Below, one piece after another: positions 9,960 through 21,332 of a DNA stretch of 64,000 nt. This DNA comes from Humulus lupulus (taxonomy: Eukaryota > Streptophyta > Magnoliopsida > Rosales > Cannabaceae): positions 142,575,766-142,639,765 of the forward strand of contig NC_084795.1 in the NCBI RefSeq assembly GCF_963169125.1, in the 5' to 3' direction. Within the stretch, counting starts at the first letter, position 1; each line of letters begins with the position of its first letter. The notes under the pieces are model-generated. The model ran no database searches and was not told where the DNA came from. It saw only the letters and a list, made by a program, of their open reading frames with translations. Both the position numbers and the translations under genes were made by a program.

Positions 9960-11340
9960 ATTCCTCCATAAAACTTAGAGGAATCGTCATGTTCCTCAAA
10001 ACTTTATCCTTTCTATCTAGGATCTGAACAGGTCACTCCTCATACAATAAATATGTCTGTAGTTCCAAATCCTCATACCCTAATACGTGAGTCGTATCTG
10101 AGACGTACTTCCAAAGTATAGAGATGTGGAATACGTAGTGAACTCCTGACAATGATGGTGGTAGAGCAAATCTATAGGCTACCTACCCGATCCTCTCTAG
10201 AATCTCAAAAGGTCTTATGAATCTAGGGCTCAACTTTACCTTTTTCCCAAACCTCCTTACCCCTCCTAATGGTGAAACTCACAGAAACATGTGGTCCCCT
10301 ACTTGCAATTCCAAGTCCTTACGGTTAGGATCAGCGTAGATTTTCTGTCTACTCTACGAAGCGAGCATTCGATCTCGGATCTTATCAATAGCTTCATTAG
10401 TCTTATGAACAATCTCTCATCCCAAATACTTTGTCTCCCCCATCTCGTCCCAATGAATGGGTGATCTACATCTCCTTCCATACAACATCTCGTATGGAGC
10501 TAATATAATCGTTGATTGATAACTATTGTTGTATGAAAACTCAATCAATGGGAGGTAATTACTCCAAGATCCCTCGAAGTCTAACACACACGCCTTAAAC
10601 ATGTCCTCCAATATCTAAATTGTCCTCTCAGAATGTCCGCCTATCTGAGGATGAAAGGTTGTACAGAACTTCAACTGAGTTCCCATAGCCTTCTGCAGCC
10701 CACCCAAAAACTTGGACCTAAATATGGGATCCCAATCCGATACTATAGATTTAGGAACCCCATGGAGATGTACAATCTCCCTCACATACAACTCCACATA
10801 CTGGTCTACAGTATAGGTCGTCCTCACTGGCAAAAAATGGGCTTACTTGATGTATCTGTCTACTATCACCCACACCGAGTCATGTTGCCCCACCGTCTTG
10901 GGTAAACCTCCCACGAAATCCATAGTAATATCTTCCCACTTCCACTCGAGAATACCCGAAGGCTGTAATAATCTCGTTCGTCGCTGATGTTCAGCCTTTA
11001 CCTGTTGACAGATCAAACACTTGGTCACATATTCAACCATGTCCTTCTTCATCCCAGGCCACCAATATAAAATCTGTAGATCCTGGTACATCTTCGTGGT
11101 GCCTGGATGGAGCGAGTATGGTGTAGTATGGGATTCATCAAGTATCTCTTGTCTAACCCCTATATCCATCGGAACACAGAGCTGATTCTTATATTGTAGT
11201 AAACTTGTCTATGAAATGGAATAATCCTTAGCCACTCCGGCTAGGGCATTCCTTCTAACCTCCTACAATTGCGCATCATCAAACTGACCCTCTCTTATCC
11301 TCTCTAGGAGGGTAGACTATAAAGTGATATTGGCCAACCG
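9960..11340 (-). pseudogene. int1 integrase with C-terminal domain, degraded
   Basis: The minus strand holds, from 11169 down, LDESHTTPYSLHPGT and CLICQQVKAEH (the HHCC zinc-binding region), WEDITMDFVGGLP with the first catalytic Asp, [13 protein letters not shown] with the second, and the YNNSYQSTI and GRRCRSPIHWDEMGE blocks of the core end, then a chromovirus C-terminal region of broken frames down to 9960. ORFs of 60 to 108 codons are separated by stops and shifts. It still has the Asp in ITMDF, unlike int2 and int3. It continues past solo LTR B into 6855-6946. Confidence 0.85.
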
Positions 11341-12276
11341 GCCCACAACCAGCTCTATCTTGCTCTGGTCATCTCCTCTGCCAATTCCTTCGATATCTGC
11401 TTCAAACTAAACAACCATTCTGGGCCCCTCCGGCTCAACGCATCTGCTACTACATTGGATTTTCCTGGGTGGTAAAGGATGTCACAGTCATAGTCCTTCA
11501 CCAATTCCAACCAACGTCTCTGTCTCATGTTCAAGTCCTTCTCGGTAAAGAAATACTTCAAACTCTTATGGCCAGTGTATATCCCGCAATTTTCCCCATA
11601 CAAATAATGTCGTCATACTTTTAGTGCAAACACCACCACAGTTAGTTCCAGATCATGGGTAGGGTACTGCTGTTCATAATCCTTCAACTGCCGTGATGCA
11701 TAGACAATAACCTTCTCATTCTTCATCAATACGCATCCCATTCCCAGTCTCAATGTGTCATAGTACACTACAAACTTCCCTCCCATCAAAGGGAGGCTCA
11801 ACACAGGAGCAATAATCAATCGTTGCTTCAACTCCTGGAAGCTATCCTCACATTTATCTGACCAGGTGAACTTCAGATTCTTTCGTGTCAAATCAGTCAA
11901 TGTTGTGGCAATCTTTGATAACCCTTCCACGAACCGTCTGTAATATCTCGCTAGTCCAAGGAAGCTCCTAACCTCCGAGGCATTCCTTGGCCTCGGCCAA
12001 TCCCTAACTGCCTCTACTGTGGCTGGATCTACCTTAATCCCATCTATACTAATAATATGTCCAAGGAATGTCACGTCTGGTAGCCAGAACTCACACTTCT
12101 TCAACTTAGCATACAACCGATGCTCTCTCAATCTCTGTAATACACGTCGGAGATGTTGCTCATGCTATGCCTCTGAACTGGAGTAAACTAAGATGTCGTC
12201 GATGAAGACAATCACAAACTGGTCCAAGAATTCCTTGAATACTCTGTTCATCAGATCCATAAATTTTGTTGGGGCG
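11341..12276 (-). pseudogene. int1 reverse transcriptase C-terminal part and RNase H
   Basis: Minus-strand RT is retained from just before the FIDDILVY catalytic motif (about 12181-12215) through [16 protein letters not shown] and [18 protein letters not shown]. RNase H follows with [30 protein letters not shown] and [11 protein letters not shown]. One 172-codon stretch (11613-12131) is open. Everything upstream in the element (early RT, protease, gag, PBS) is missing: at 12276 the RT sequence stops, and after removal of the Athila insert it joins LTR2 sequence at 20058. The catalytic Asp of RNase H in the first motif is kept (YYD). Confidence 0.85.
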
Positions 12277-13772
12277 TGTTGTGAATTTTCTAACAATTAA
12301 AATATGCGCAAGTATACACAGTCACAAACAAGTAATACAGTGATAAAGTATCAAAGTTCGTCTCCACAGGGACTTTTCAACTAAAATAAAGTAAAATCAA
12401 CCAAAGACAGTTTATAATACAGTAACCAAATCAAGAGAAAGGTTGTGTAATTAATTCTGGAATTAATTGTAAATAAGCAAATTTAATTAAGCTAAAAATC
12501 AGAGACCAAATGAAGTAATTCTGTGCAAATTTCAAATATGAGAAAATAGATCTGGGTGGTTAATTCCCCTCTGTTCGTTCCAGTTGCTACAGCAATGCCT
12601 CAGCAATGGGTCAGCAATTTATGTCACAGTTAACAGAATTCGTAAAACCCAGTGAGTTTTTCCCAAAACTTACTATCTATTGTTTATAACCTCCCTCAAT
12701 ACATTCCTGTATTAAAAACAGACAATAAACAATCCATCAAGCACCAAATCTTTAGGTTATGCAAGGCAGCAAAATAGTCCTATACCACTACTAAAAATCA
12801 CCTAAAACTAGGTAAGTTTCTTGCATCAATTGAATGGGTTCAGCTAGACTTCCCTTTTCCAAGTTAGATCTAACTTAATAAATGCTAAATATGGCCAGTA
12901 ATTAACATTCAATTAACATTACAGCACATTCAATTGAACTATGACATAAACAACTTCACCATGCATTCAAAATATTGATCCATACAAAGGGTTCATAACC
13001 ACCCAAATCCTCAAAAGCTTAGTTCATGTTTAATAATAGAAATACAAAACCAGTAGCCTTTAGCAAATCCATGGAGTTTGTTCACAAATTAGATAGAGAG
13101 AAAATACAATACAAAATGAAGAAGGGAGAAGAAGAAGTTAGAAGGAATTGTTGTGCTAAATCCCCCTAGTTGTCAGCTCGTGGTCCTCTTCCTCCTCTGT
13201 ACTCTCTCTGTTTTCTTTTCTTCTGTTTTCTCTCCAAAAATGGTCTCAGAAAATCAGCTGTTTCTCCTAATGGAGGCTGCTTCTTTTTCGGCTGGTCCTT
13301 TTCTCTTTTTAGGGTACTTGGTTTACCCTAATTAGCAAGTCAATTCGCACCTTGTCCTCCACGTGCCACATCACCTAGCTGACTTAATTGTACAATACTC
13401 TCGCCACCTCAGTGCCACTTATGCCTCATTAAGTCCAGCTCGCAGTTGTCACGTTTCCTTCCTGGCTCTGCCCGATGCTACGGTGATGCTACAGCATTGA
13501 GGCAGCATCAAGCCCCTTTCAAAATTCGTTGCTCCCTTTTTGATTCCAAAGTTCCCTTTCTCAAATTTTGCAAGTTTCCTTTCCTGATTAATACAACACA
13601 GAAATTTACATAAAAAACACTGAAAAATATGACAATGCAAACACAAGGTCCCTAGCTACACAGACACACTAAATTGAACACAATTACAAGAAATAAAAAC
13701 TCATTACTCTTTTGTTTGGTTCAAAAATTAAGTTTAAAGATGTGAAAATAACTCTAAATCCTAGAGTTATCA
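12277..13772 (-). repeat. 3' LTR of the Athila-derived element
   Basis: In plus coordinates it runs from TGTTGTGAATTTTC to CTAGAGTTATCA, 1496 bp. By direct line-by-line comparison it differs from the LTR at 18557-20052 at five single positions and has no indels. It carries GCTACAGCA words near 12587 and 13479. The plus-strand 60-codon and 65-codon frames inside it recur in the other LTR only because the LTRs are copies; I do not call them genes. Confidence 0.95.
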
Positions 13773-13785
13773 ACACTCCAAACTT
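13773..13785 (-). other. Polypurine tract of the Athila-derived element
   Basis: The minus strand reads AAGTTTGGAGTGT directly before the LTR start TGATAACTC, the usual Athila arrangement. An ACTCGAGGACGAG block just upstream (about 13797-13809) is also typical of this lineage. Confidence 0.85.
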
Positions 13786-15723
13786 AGCCTATTGCTCGTC
13801 CTCGAGTAATGATGACACAAAAATAAACACAATAAACAAAATAAAATACACAACTTAACAGATGAGAGATCCAAAAGATTCAAAATGGCCTAGTGAACAT
13901 GTTGCTCTCAGAAAAATGGAATTAAGTGGAATAGCGAAGTGTTTCTGCCTTAACCGTATATGCTGCCCTTCTCAAATTTAGCTCACTGGATATCACTAAT
14001 ATCTCCCCAAAGTCACCTAATCAATAGTGTATACAAGTGCATCCCACCTAACCTTGAATTTCTCTACAACTACCCTTTGATTTTTTCATTCATTATAGCT
14101 CCATAAGTTGAATTAGTGCACTCCTCTCCACTAATGTAGTCTAAACTTATCCCCTCAATCAATAGGACTTTACTAAGCTTGTAATGTAAGGCTTGGGCTA
14201 GGGTATGGTAAAGGATGTCTTTTACTAGCTTAAACCTAACCACCTCACTTGTCAAAAACCGAGCCTCTCCCTCATGATTTATCTCTCTTGAATTACTTCC
14301 CTAAACGTTTTCTACTCACAAAGACATGTTGTTGTAATATAATTCTCTTGCTATTTTTATTCTTATCTCTTTTTTTTTTTTTTTTCTTTTTCTTTGTTTT
14401 TCTTTTTTTTTTTTTTTTTGCTAAACATATTCAAAACAAGAAAGATAACACTATAATACAATTATATGATAGATAGCAAGAGAATATGCTTGATAGTATA
14501 TAATGGTACGCCTTGTGAGCTAATTCCCCACCCCAAACTTACAACCCAACATTGTCCCCAATGTGGCTAAAATGGTAATCATGAATTAGCTCGCCACAAG
14601 CTACACTCACCACACTCACCCCAAACTTAGCATGAAAATCAATTTCTGACAAGTGAGAGCAATTAAGTTGGGACATGTATAGAAAGTGTATTGTAGGGGT
14701 AATGGGTATGCATGATCGGGTTGAACACAAAAATAGGCTAATCGGCTCAAAAATTGGGTGACTAAGGGAAAATATTCGTATAAGGAAGGCTAGAAAGGCT
14801 CAAGCATCCAAAGATGGCCTAAATCATTTCTAAGGGATAAGTCTAGCTAGGATTTCGCCTCAAGGAAATGCACTAACCAATTCTAGATGCTAATATTACA
14901 TATGCAGCAGTCATTTGAAAAATTCAAAGTATGGTGGGAAAACAAAAGTATAAAACTATTGAGGAGAGACTAAAAGGAAACATCCATGATATCCCGCAAC
15001 TTAACAAGCAGAGGCAACATATAAAACCAGGCAGCAACATGCATGGAATGAATGGAAAGTATCATCATCGAGCAGAACACTAAGCCATAGGAATATATTT
15101 TAAATCTCTCAATGACACACTAAAACACACAAACAACAACAAGACAACACAGAAACATAAATCTAACAACAGAACCTAAACAGAACATAAAAACTAAAAC
15201 AACATAACACAGAACAGAAACTAAAAATAGTTAATAGGAAAGGGAACCCCCTTCACTCGGATTCCTCTTGCGATTGCTGCCCAGAGTGCTAAATGAATGC
15301 TGTAACAACTGGGCAAATCCCAACCAATCGACCAATCAAACTTTTGTAAAACCCCGATACGAAAACAACGTCAATTTCTTTTTGGACCCAGCCTAAATGT
15401 TTGCTGCCCAGTGTTGCTGACTGGTTGCTATAGCAACTGGGCAACAACTCTCCACCCCAAACTTAATTCCTCTACCCAGACTAGAACTCCACTGTAACCT
15501 TTCCATGACCTTCCTGCACAGAAAATAACACCTTCTCAGATTTAAACAGAACACTTTATTTACAGCTACTATATATATATATTTTTTTTTTCTATTTGTT
15601 TTTTTCTTTATTTTCTCTCTATTTTTTTTTATATTATGGGGTGCCTTTGATTTTGCCTCACTCTTTTCTGTTTCTGTTTCTTTTCTCTCTTTTCTTTTTA
15701 TGAGGCACCCCAAGTTACAATTT
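13786..15723 (-). other. Long 3' untranslated region, no gene seen
   Basis: About 1.9 kb without a convincing gene. It has long poly-T runs on the plus strand (14371-14420, 15585-15630). Three extra copies of the AAGTTTGGGG tract lie on the minus strand (14531-14540, 14619-14628, 15455-15464), and CCACATTGGGGACAAT is at 14551-14566. The last motif recurs downstream of the env-like ORF in the Athila at 38416, so this is the remnant of the Athila 3' region without its env-like ORF. A GCTATAGCAAC word cluster lies at 15285-15445. Confidence 0.6.
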
Positions 15724-18432
15724 TCAAGCATCCTTCAAGGAGATCGAGGTCTTTTCTCGGTTGACCTCGCCTCCCCAATAGTGTTTCAGCCTCTGGCCAT
15801 TCACTTTAAACTCTCTTCCTGAAATTTCATCACGCAAGTCCAATGCACCACACGAAAAGACTTTAATTATCAAGAAGGAATCAGAGAAACTTGATGCTGG
15901 CTGTCTGGAACTTGCTTTCATTTTAGAATTAGAGAAATACACCCGCTGCCCCACTTCAAACCTTTGGGAATGAGCTTTCCTACCACACTTCTTTTTCTTC
16001 TTTCTACGTGGCTCTTGCAAATGAGACGATGCCTTGTTTATACTTGCCCCTAGCTCATTGTTGCTCTCAAATTCTTTAAGAGATAGCCTCATCCTCACTT
16101 TCTTGCTATACCTTGTGGGTACCTCTTCCTCCATATTAGTGTTCTTGACAGTGATGGCCAAACAATCTCCTACTTCATCTGGAGAACGTATATGATTGAA
16201 TACCTTGAAAATTACTTGTTCTTCTTGAGCTCTCATTGTGAGCTCCCCTTTTTCCACGTCAATCAAGGTCCTCCCAGTAGCTAGAAATGGCCTACCCAAG
16301 ATAATTGGAACATCTCTATCCACTTCATAATCAAGAATGATGAAATCGGCCGGAAAAATGAACTTATCAACTTGCACTAGAACATCTTCAATTTTTCCTT
16401 CTGGGTGCGCCATAGAAAGATCCGCCAATTGCAAAGTAACTGTGGTTGGCCTAGCTTCCCCAATGCCTAGCTTTTTGAAAATTGACATAGGCATTAGATT
16501 AATACTAGCACCTAAGTCACATAGAGCTCTTCCCACATCTCTTCCACCAATTGAACAAGGGATTGTAAAACTACCAGGATCCTTCAATTTCGGAGGGATT
16601 TTACTCTTCAACATGGCGCTGCAACCTTCTGTAAGAGCAACAGTCTCAAATTCTCCCAATCTTCTTTTTTTCGTCAAAATATCTTTTAAAAACTTGACGT
16701 AGTTTGGCATTTGTTCCAATGCTTCCACTAAGGGAATATTGATGTGGAGCTTTTTTAACACATCCAGAAACTTCCTGAACTGCCCATCTTGCTGCTGTTT
16801 ACGAAATCGCTGAGGAAATGGTAGGGGCGGCTTTGGTACAGATTCCACTGGAACAGATTGCTGACCCGATGCTGTATCAACTGGGCCAGTTTCAGTAACT
16901 AGATTACTAGATTCTCCTTCAGTTTGGATTGAAGTGGGCTCCCCACTGCCTTTTATTTTCTCCTCAGAATTTTCCAGAATTTTTCCACTCCGTAGCGTGA
17001 TTGCCTTGCATTGTTCTTTGCCATCCCTCCTTGGATTCTCGGTGTCACTAGGCAAGGAACCTTGGGGCCTATTTTTCAGATCATTGGCTAATTGTCCCAG
17101 CTGCATTTCAAGATTACGAAGGGATGCTGCCTGACTTTGTATCACTGCATCATTCTTTGCCATATAGTCCCTCATTAGACTCTCCAAAGAATTGGATTGA
17201 GAGCCTTGAGGGTGTTGCGTTTGTGGACCCCTTGGCTGCTGAGAAAAACCTGGTGGATAAGATTGCTTCCCTTGTGCTGATACACTGCTGGAACTTGCTC
17301 CTTGACCCCCCCAAGATAGATTCGGATGTTGCCTCCAAGCTGGGTTGTACGAATTTGAGTATGGGCCACTGTTTCGGTAAAAATTCTGGTTTCCCACATA
17401 ACAAACTGCTGCTGGGTTGGAAGGGCAATTCTCAAACATGTGCCCATCTCCACAATATACACAGGAAATGTCTCCACTTTGAATAGCAGCAGCTGGCTGA
17501 ATGTTGTTCCCCAAACTCATGTTTTTCAGAATATTAGTCATGGAAGCCATTTGGGCTGTCAAAGCAGTTAATGCATCTACTTCAAGAACCCCTGCCACTT
17601 TTCTACTTTGCGGAGCTCTTGTGTTGGACCATTGATAATTGTTGCTTGCAATTCTCTCCAAAATTTCGAATGCTTCATTATAAGACTTGGACAAGATAGC
17701 ACCATTGGCCGAGGCATCTAACACCATTCTAGAAGCTGCATTGAGGCCATTATAGAAAGTCTCCATCTGTATACAGTGCGGGATGCCGTGGTGTGGACAC
17801 TTCCGCAAAAGCTCCTTAAATCTCTCCCATGCATCACTGGTTGATTCATCTTCAAGCTGCTGGAATGACATGATTTCGCTCCGAAATTTTGCATTTCTGG
17901 TGGGAGGGAAATATTTGCGCAGAAACTTTTCAGCAAGATCATTCCAATTTGTGACAGAATCAGGAGGCAAAGTGTTGAGCCATGATCTAGCTCGGTCTCT
18001 TAATGAGAATGGAAATAGCTTCAGCCTTAATGCTTCTTCACTCACTCCTTGAAGCTTAAAGGAATCGCTCACCTCCAAGAATGAACGAAGGTGGAGATGA
18101 GGATCCTCCGTTGGTATCCCGCTGAACTGCCCCACAGTTTGGAGCATTTGAAACATCACTGGCTTGAGCTCGAATTGAGCTGCTTGTATTTCTGGCCTCA
18201 CAATGCCTGGATTTAGCTCATTAAACATGGGGGCAGCGTATTCCCGTATTGCTCTGGCTCTGTCATCCGCCAAAACAATGGGATTAGTGACTTGCTGGCC
18301 ATCCCCCTCATCATCAACACGTTCAGCCATAGTGCCTCGGCTTTTAGCCTTTTGATCCTTTCTCCTTTTTCTGAAAGTTCGTTCGATCTCGGGGTCAATA
18401 GGAGCAAGTTCACTGTCCTCTTGCTGGTTCAT
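15724..18432 (-). CDS. Gag-protease fused to integrase C-terminal tail (intact 902 codons)
   Basis: I start it at the ATG at 18432; the frame also extends upstream to a TTG at 18459. Residues about 1-300 are Athila Gag, opening with DPEIERTFRKRRK. A CCHC-like knuckle CVYCGDGHMFENC (C-x2-C-x3-H-x4-C) is at about 322-334. A low-complexity linker follows, then the protease with CDLGASINLMPMSIFKKLG at about 633-651 (DLG in place of DSG, also usual in Athila) and IILGRPFLATGRTLIDVEKG. After a basic stretch (RRKKKKK) at about 805-815 the protein becomes FEVGQRVYFSNSKMKASSRQ ... FKVNGQRLKHYW, the tail that normally ends integrase. RT, RNase H and the integrase core are deleted without breaking the frame. 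Gag would form particles; the tail's role is unknown. Confidence 0.9.
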   Translation of the reverse strand: MNQQEDSELAPIDPEIERTFRKRRKDQKAKSRGTMAERVDDEGDGQQVTNPIVLADDRARAIREYAAPMFNELNPGIVRPEIQAAQFELKPVMFQMLQTVGQFSGIPTEDPHLHLRSFLEVSDSFKLQGVSEEALRLKLFPFSLRDRARSWLNTLPPDSVTNWNDLAEKFLRKYFPPTRNAKFRSEIMSFQQLEDESTSDAWERFKELLRKCPHHGIPHCIQMETFYNGLNAASRMVLDASANGAILSKSYNEAFEILERIASNNYQWSNTRAPQSRKVAGVLEVDALTALTAQMASMTNILKNMSLGNNIQPAAAIQSGDISCVYCGDGHMFENCPSNPAAVCYVGNQNFYRNSGPYSNSYNPAWRQHPNLSWGGQGASSSSVSAQGKQSYPPGFSQQPRGPQTQHPQGSQSNSLESLMRDYMAKNDAVIQSQAASLRNLEMQLGQLANDLKNRPQGSLPSDTENPRRDGKEQCKAITLRSGKILENSEEKIKGSGEPTSIQTEGESSNLVTETGPVDTASGQQSVPVESVPKPPLPFPQRFRKQQQDGQFRKFLDVLKKLHINIPLVEALEQMPNYVKFLKDILTKKRRLGEFETVALTEGCSAMLKSKIPPKLKDPGSFTIPCSIGGRDVGRALCDLGASINLMPMSIFKKLGIGEARPTTVTLQLADLSMAHPEGKIEDVLVQVDKFIFPADFIILDYEVDRDVPIILGRPFLATGRTLIDVEKGELTMRAQEEQVIFKVFNHIRSPDEVGDCLAITVKNTNMEEEVPTRYSKKVRMRLSLKEFESNNELGASINKASSHLQEPRRKKKKKCGRKAHSQRFEVGQRVYFSNSKMKASSRQPASSFSDSFLIIKVFSCGALDLRDEISGREFKVNGQRLKHYWGGEVNREKTSISLKDA

Positions 18433-18532
18433 ACACTGTAGGTACCTGAGTTTGCACAACCCGAACCAACAAGGTCAAAAACAATGAAAATAAACTGTAA
18501 AATAGTTGATAAAACAGAATTTAATTTTAAAG

Positions 18533-18550
18533 TCCCCGGCAACGGCGCCA
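18533..18550 (-). other. Primer binding site matching tRNA-Asp
   Basis: The minus strand reads TGGCGCCGTTGCCGGGGA, complementary to the 3' end of plant tRNA-Asp(GUC) including CCA as I know it. It lies six bases inside the 5' LTR end at 18557. Athila elements generally use this primer. The match is perfect, consistent with recent reverse transcription. Confidence 0.9.
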
Positions 18551-18556
18551 AAAACT

Positions 18557-20052
18557 TGTTGTGAATTTTCTAACAATTAAAATATGCGCAAGTATACACA
18601 GTCACAAACAAGTAATACAGTGATAAAGTATCAAAGTTCGTCTCCACAGGGACTTTTCAACTAAAATAAAGTAAAATCAACCAAAGACAGTTTATAATAC
18701 AGTAACCAAATCAAGAGAAAGGTTGTGTAATTAATTCTGGAATTAATTGTAAATAAGCAAATTTAATTAAGCTAAAAATCAGAGACCAAATGAAGTAATT
18801 CTGTGCAAATTTCAAATATGAGAAAATAGATCTGGGTGGTTAATTCCCCTCTGTTCGTTCCAGTTGCTACAGCAATGCCTCAGCAATGGGTCAGCAATTT
18901 ATGTCACAGTTAACAGAATTCGTAAAACCCAGTGAGTTTTTCCCAAAACTTACTATCTATTGTTTATAACCTCCCTCAATACATTCCTGTATTAAAAACA
19001 GACAATAAACAATCCATCAAGCACCAAATCTTTAGGTTATGCAAGGCAGCAAAATAGTCCTATTCCACTACTAAAAATCACCTAAAACTAGGTAAGTTTC
19101 TTGCATCAATTGAATGGGTTCAGCTAGACTTCCCTTTTCCAAGTTAGATCTAACTTAATAAATGCTAAATATGGCCAGTAATTAACATTCAATTAACATT
19201 ACAGCACATTCAATTGAACTATGACATAAACAACTTCACCATGCATTCAAAATATTGATCCATACAAAGGGTTCATAACCACCCAAATCCTCAAAAGCTT
19301 AGTTCATGTTTAATAATAGAAATACAAAACCAGTATCCTTTAGCAAATCCATGGAGTTTGTTCACAAATTAGATAGAGAGAAAATACAATACAAAATGAA
19401 GAAGGGAGAAGAAGAAGTTAGAAGGAATTGTTGTGCTAAATCCCCCTAGTTGTCAGCTCGTGGTCCTCTTCCTCCTCTGTACTCTCTCTGTTTTCTTTTC
19501 TTCTGTGTTCTCTCCAAAAATGGTCTCAGAAAATCAGCTGTTTCTCCTAATGGAGGCTGCTTCTTTTTCGGCTGGTCCTTTTCTCTTTTTAGGGTACTTG
19601 GTTTACCCTAATTAGCAAGTCAATTCGCACCTTGTCCTCCACGTGCCACATCACCTAGCTGACTTAATTGTACAATACTCTCGCCACCTCAGTGCCACTT
19701 ATGCCTCATTAAGTCCAGCTCGCAGTTGTCACGTTTCCTTCCTGGCTCTGCCCGATGCTACGGTGATGCTACAGCATTGAGGCAGCATCAAGCCCCTTTC
19801 AGAATTAGTTGCTCCCTTTTTGATTCCAAAGTTCCCTTTCTCAAATTTTGCAAGTTTCCTTTCCTGATTAATACAACACAGAAATTTACATAAAAAACAC
19901 TGAAAAATATGACAATGCAAACACAAGGTCCCTAGCTACACAGACACACTAAATTGAACACAATTACAAGAAATAAAAACTCATTACTCTTTTGTTTGGT
20001 TCAAAAATTAAGTTTAAAGATGTGAAAATAACTCTAAATCCTAGAGTTATCA
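18557..20052 (-). repeat. 5' LTR of the Athila-derived element
   Basis: It is 1496 bp and identical to the 3' LTR except at five sites: one near 19064, one near 19336, one near 19507, and two at about 19802 and 19808. It must hold the promoter for the fused ORF, but I see no clear TATA box in a fixed position. Confidence 0.95.
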
Positions 20053-20057
20053 GGGCG

Positions 20058-21294
20058 TTGGCAAAATACAAGTTTTTAGGGCTTTGTCCCTGTACTTTCC
20101 CTCGGCCATGGCAGACGAGCAGCTGAGTATGTACACTTCGCTCCTAGTGCTCTCCAACTCATGGTTGGTCTATATAACAAAATACAAGCATTAAACAAAC
20201 CATTGGTAAACAAATAATATCAAGTTTATATCCTAACCAATTATACAAATGTTCAGGGTTGGTACGCTTAGGCCGAGCCCTCTGTTAATCTAGCTGACCC
20301 CGGCTTGCTTAGGCCGAGCTGCGTTCCGTATGCTTATCATCAGTCTCGGCACTCTTGGGCCATTCATACTCATATACATAATAATCGTACAATCACACAG
20401 TACACACATTCAATTATTAGGAATCTCAACCCCATTCACAACCACAAGGGTACAATTTCCTTACCTTGGATCCCGAGCGAAGAATAAAGAACGGTCCCGA
20501 GCACGATCCTCAGTTCTGAACCTTAGCGATAAACCTACTCACAGTGTCAATGGGTAACCATTAATTACTAATCCAAATAAATGCTTAGGAAACAAATATT
20601 ACCCTCCGGGGCCTCAAATCCTACTAAACCGGATAAAAGAATTCGTCCTGAGCGCCTAGATTTGAATTCCTAAGCCTCCCCTAGCCTAAAAGCCAAATTA
20701 GGCAAAAATGGTCTAAGCGGGCTATGACCTGGCCCTGAGGGTTGCGGTGCGCCTCAAGTCATAGGCACGACCTCATGTATCTGGGGGAGGCAGGCCACAA
20801 CTTGCCCCCTAGGGTCGTGGTGCACCCTCAAGTAAGCAGCCCTCCTGCAGCATTCTGCGCATGTGGGCCGCAGCGCCGAAGAACTGGGTCGCGACGTGGC
20901 CCCGTGAACCCAAAATTTTCTAGGTTTTTTTAGCATTCTTCCTAGGCAAAACCTCAATATTCAACCTTAACAAGAACCCTAACCAAAACCAAGCTCAGAT
21001 ATGAGTCTTGGACTCTTAATCACATGTCTTAAACATAAAACATCAAGAATCTTACTGAAGCTACCATCCCAATTCAGCAGTAATTCATCACCCAAAATTC
21101 AGTCCAATTCCAGCCTAATAATCTAAATTTCTAGCAAAACAGAGACAAGACCTTTACCTCAATTGTTGCTTGAATCCTCAAAAACATTTTTCCCTCTACC
21201 AGCTTCAATTCCTGACTTCTTAAGTTTCTATTCCAGACTTTTCCCAGCTTAACCCAAGCCTTTCTCCTTCAATTTCCCTTCAGCTTCAAAGTAT

Positions 21295-21332
<38 letters not shown>

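Larger units (their letters stand above)
12277..20052 (-). mobile_element. Young non-autonomous Athila-derived element
   Basis: It is 7776 bp, flanked by GGGCG at 12272-12276 and 20053-20057. Two 1496-bp LTRs, a PBS, a PPT and a single long intact ORF are present. The Athila assignment rests on the tRNA-Asp PBS, TGATAACTCTAGG LTR starts, a DLGASINLMP-type protease and the same gag plan as the Athila at 29249. RT, RNase H and the integrase core are absent, so it cannot copy or insert itself. The near-identical LTRs and open ORF nevertheless say it moved recently, presumably using enzymes from related elements. Confidence 0.92.

Noticed and set aside
13153..13646. Two small frames (60 and 65 codons) that recur at 19433-19926
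   Set aside because: They recur only because they lie in the two LTRs of one young element; no domain.
15393..15731. 112-codon Lys/Glu-rich minus-strand frame after the Gag-protease ORF
   Set aside because: It spans poly-T runs and low-complexity sequence, and its composition explains the open frame.
16337..17486. Plus-strand frames of about 120 codons opposite the Gag-protease ORF
   Set aside because: Shadows of the well-supported minus-strand coding frame.
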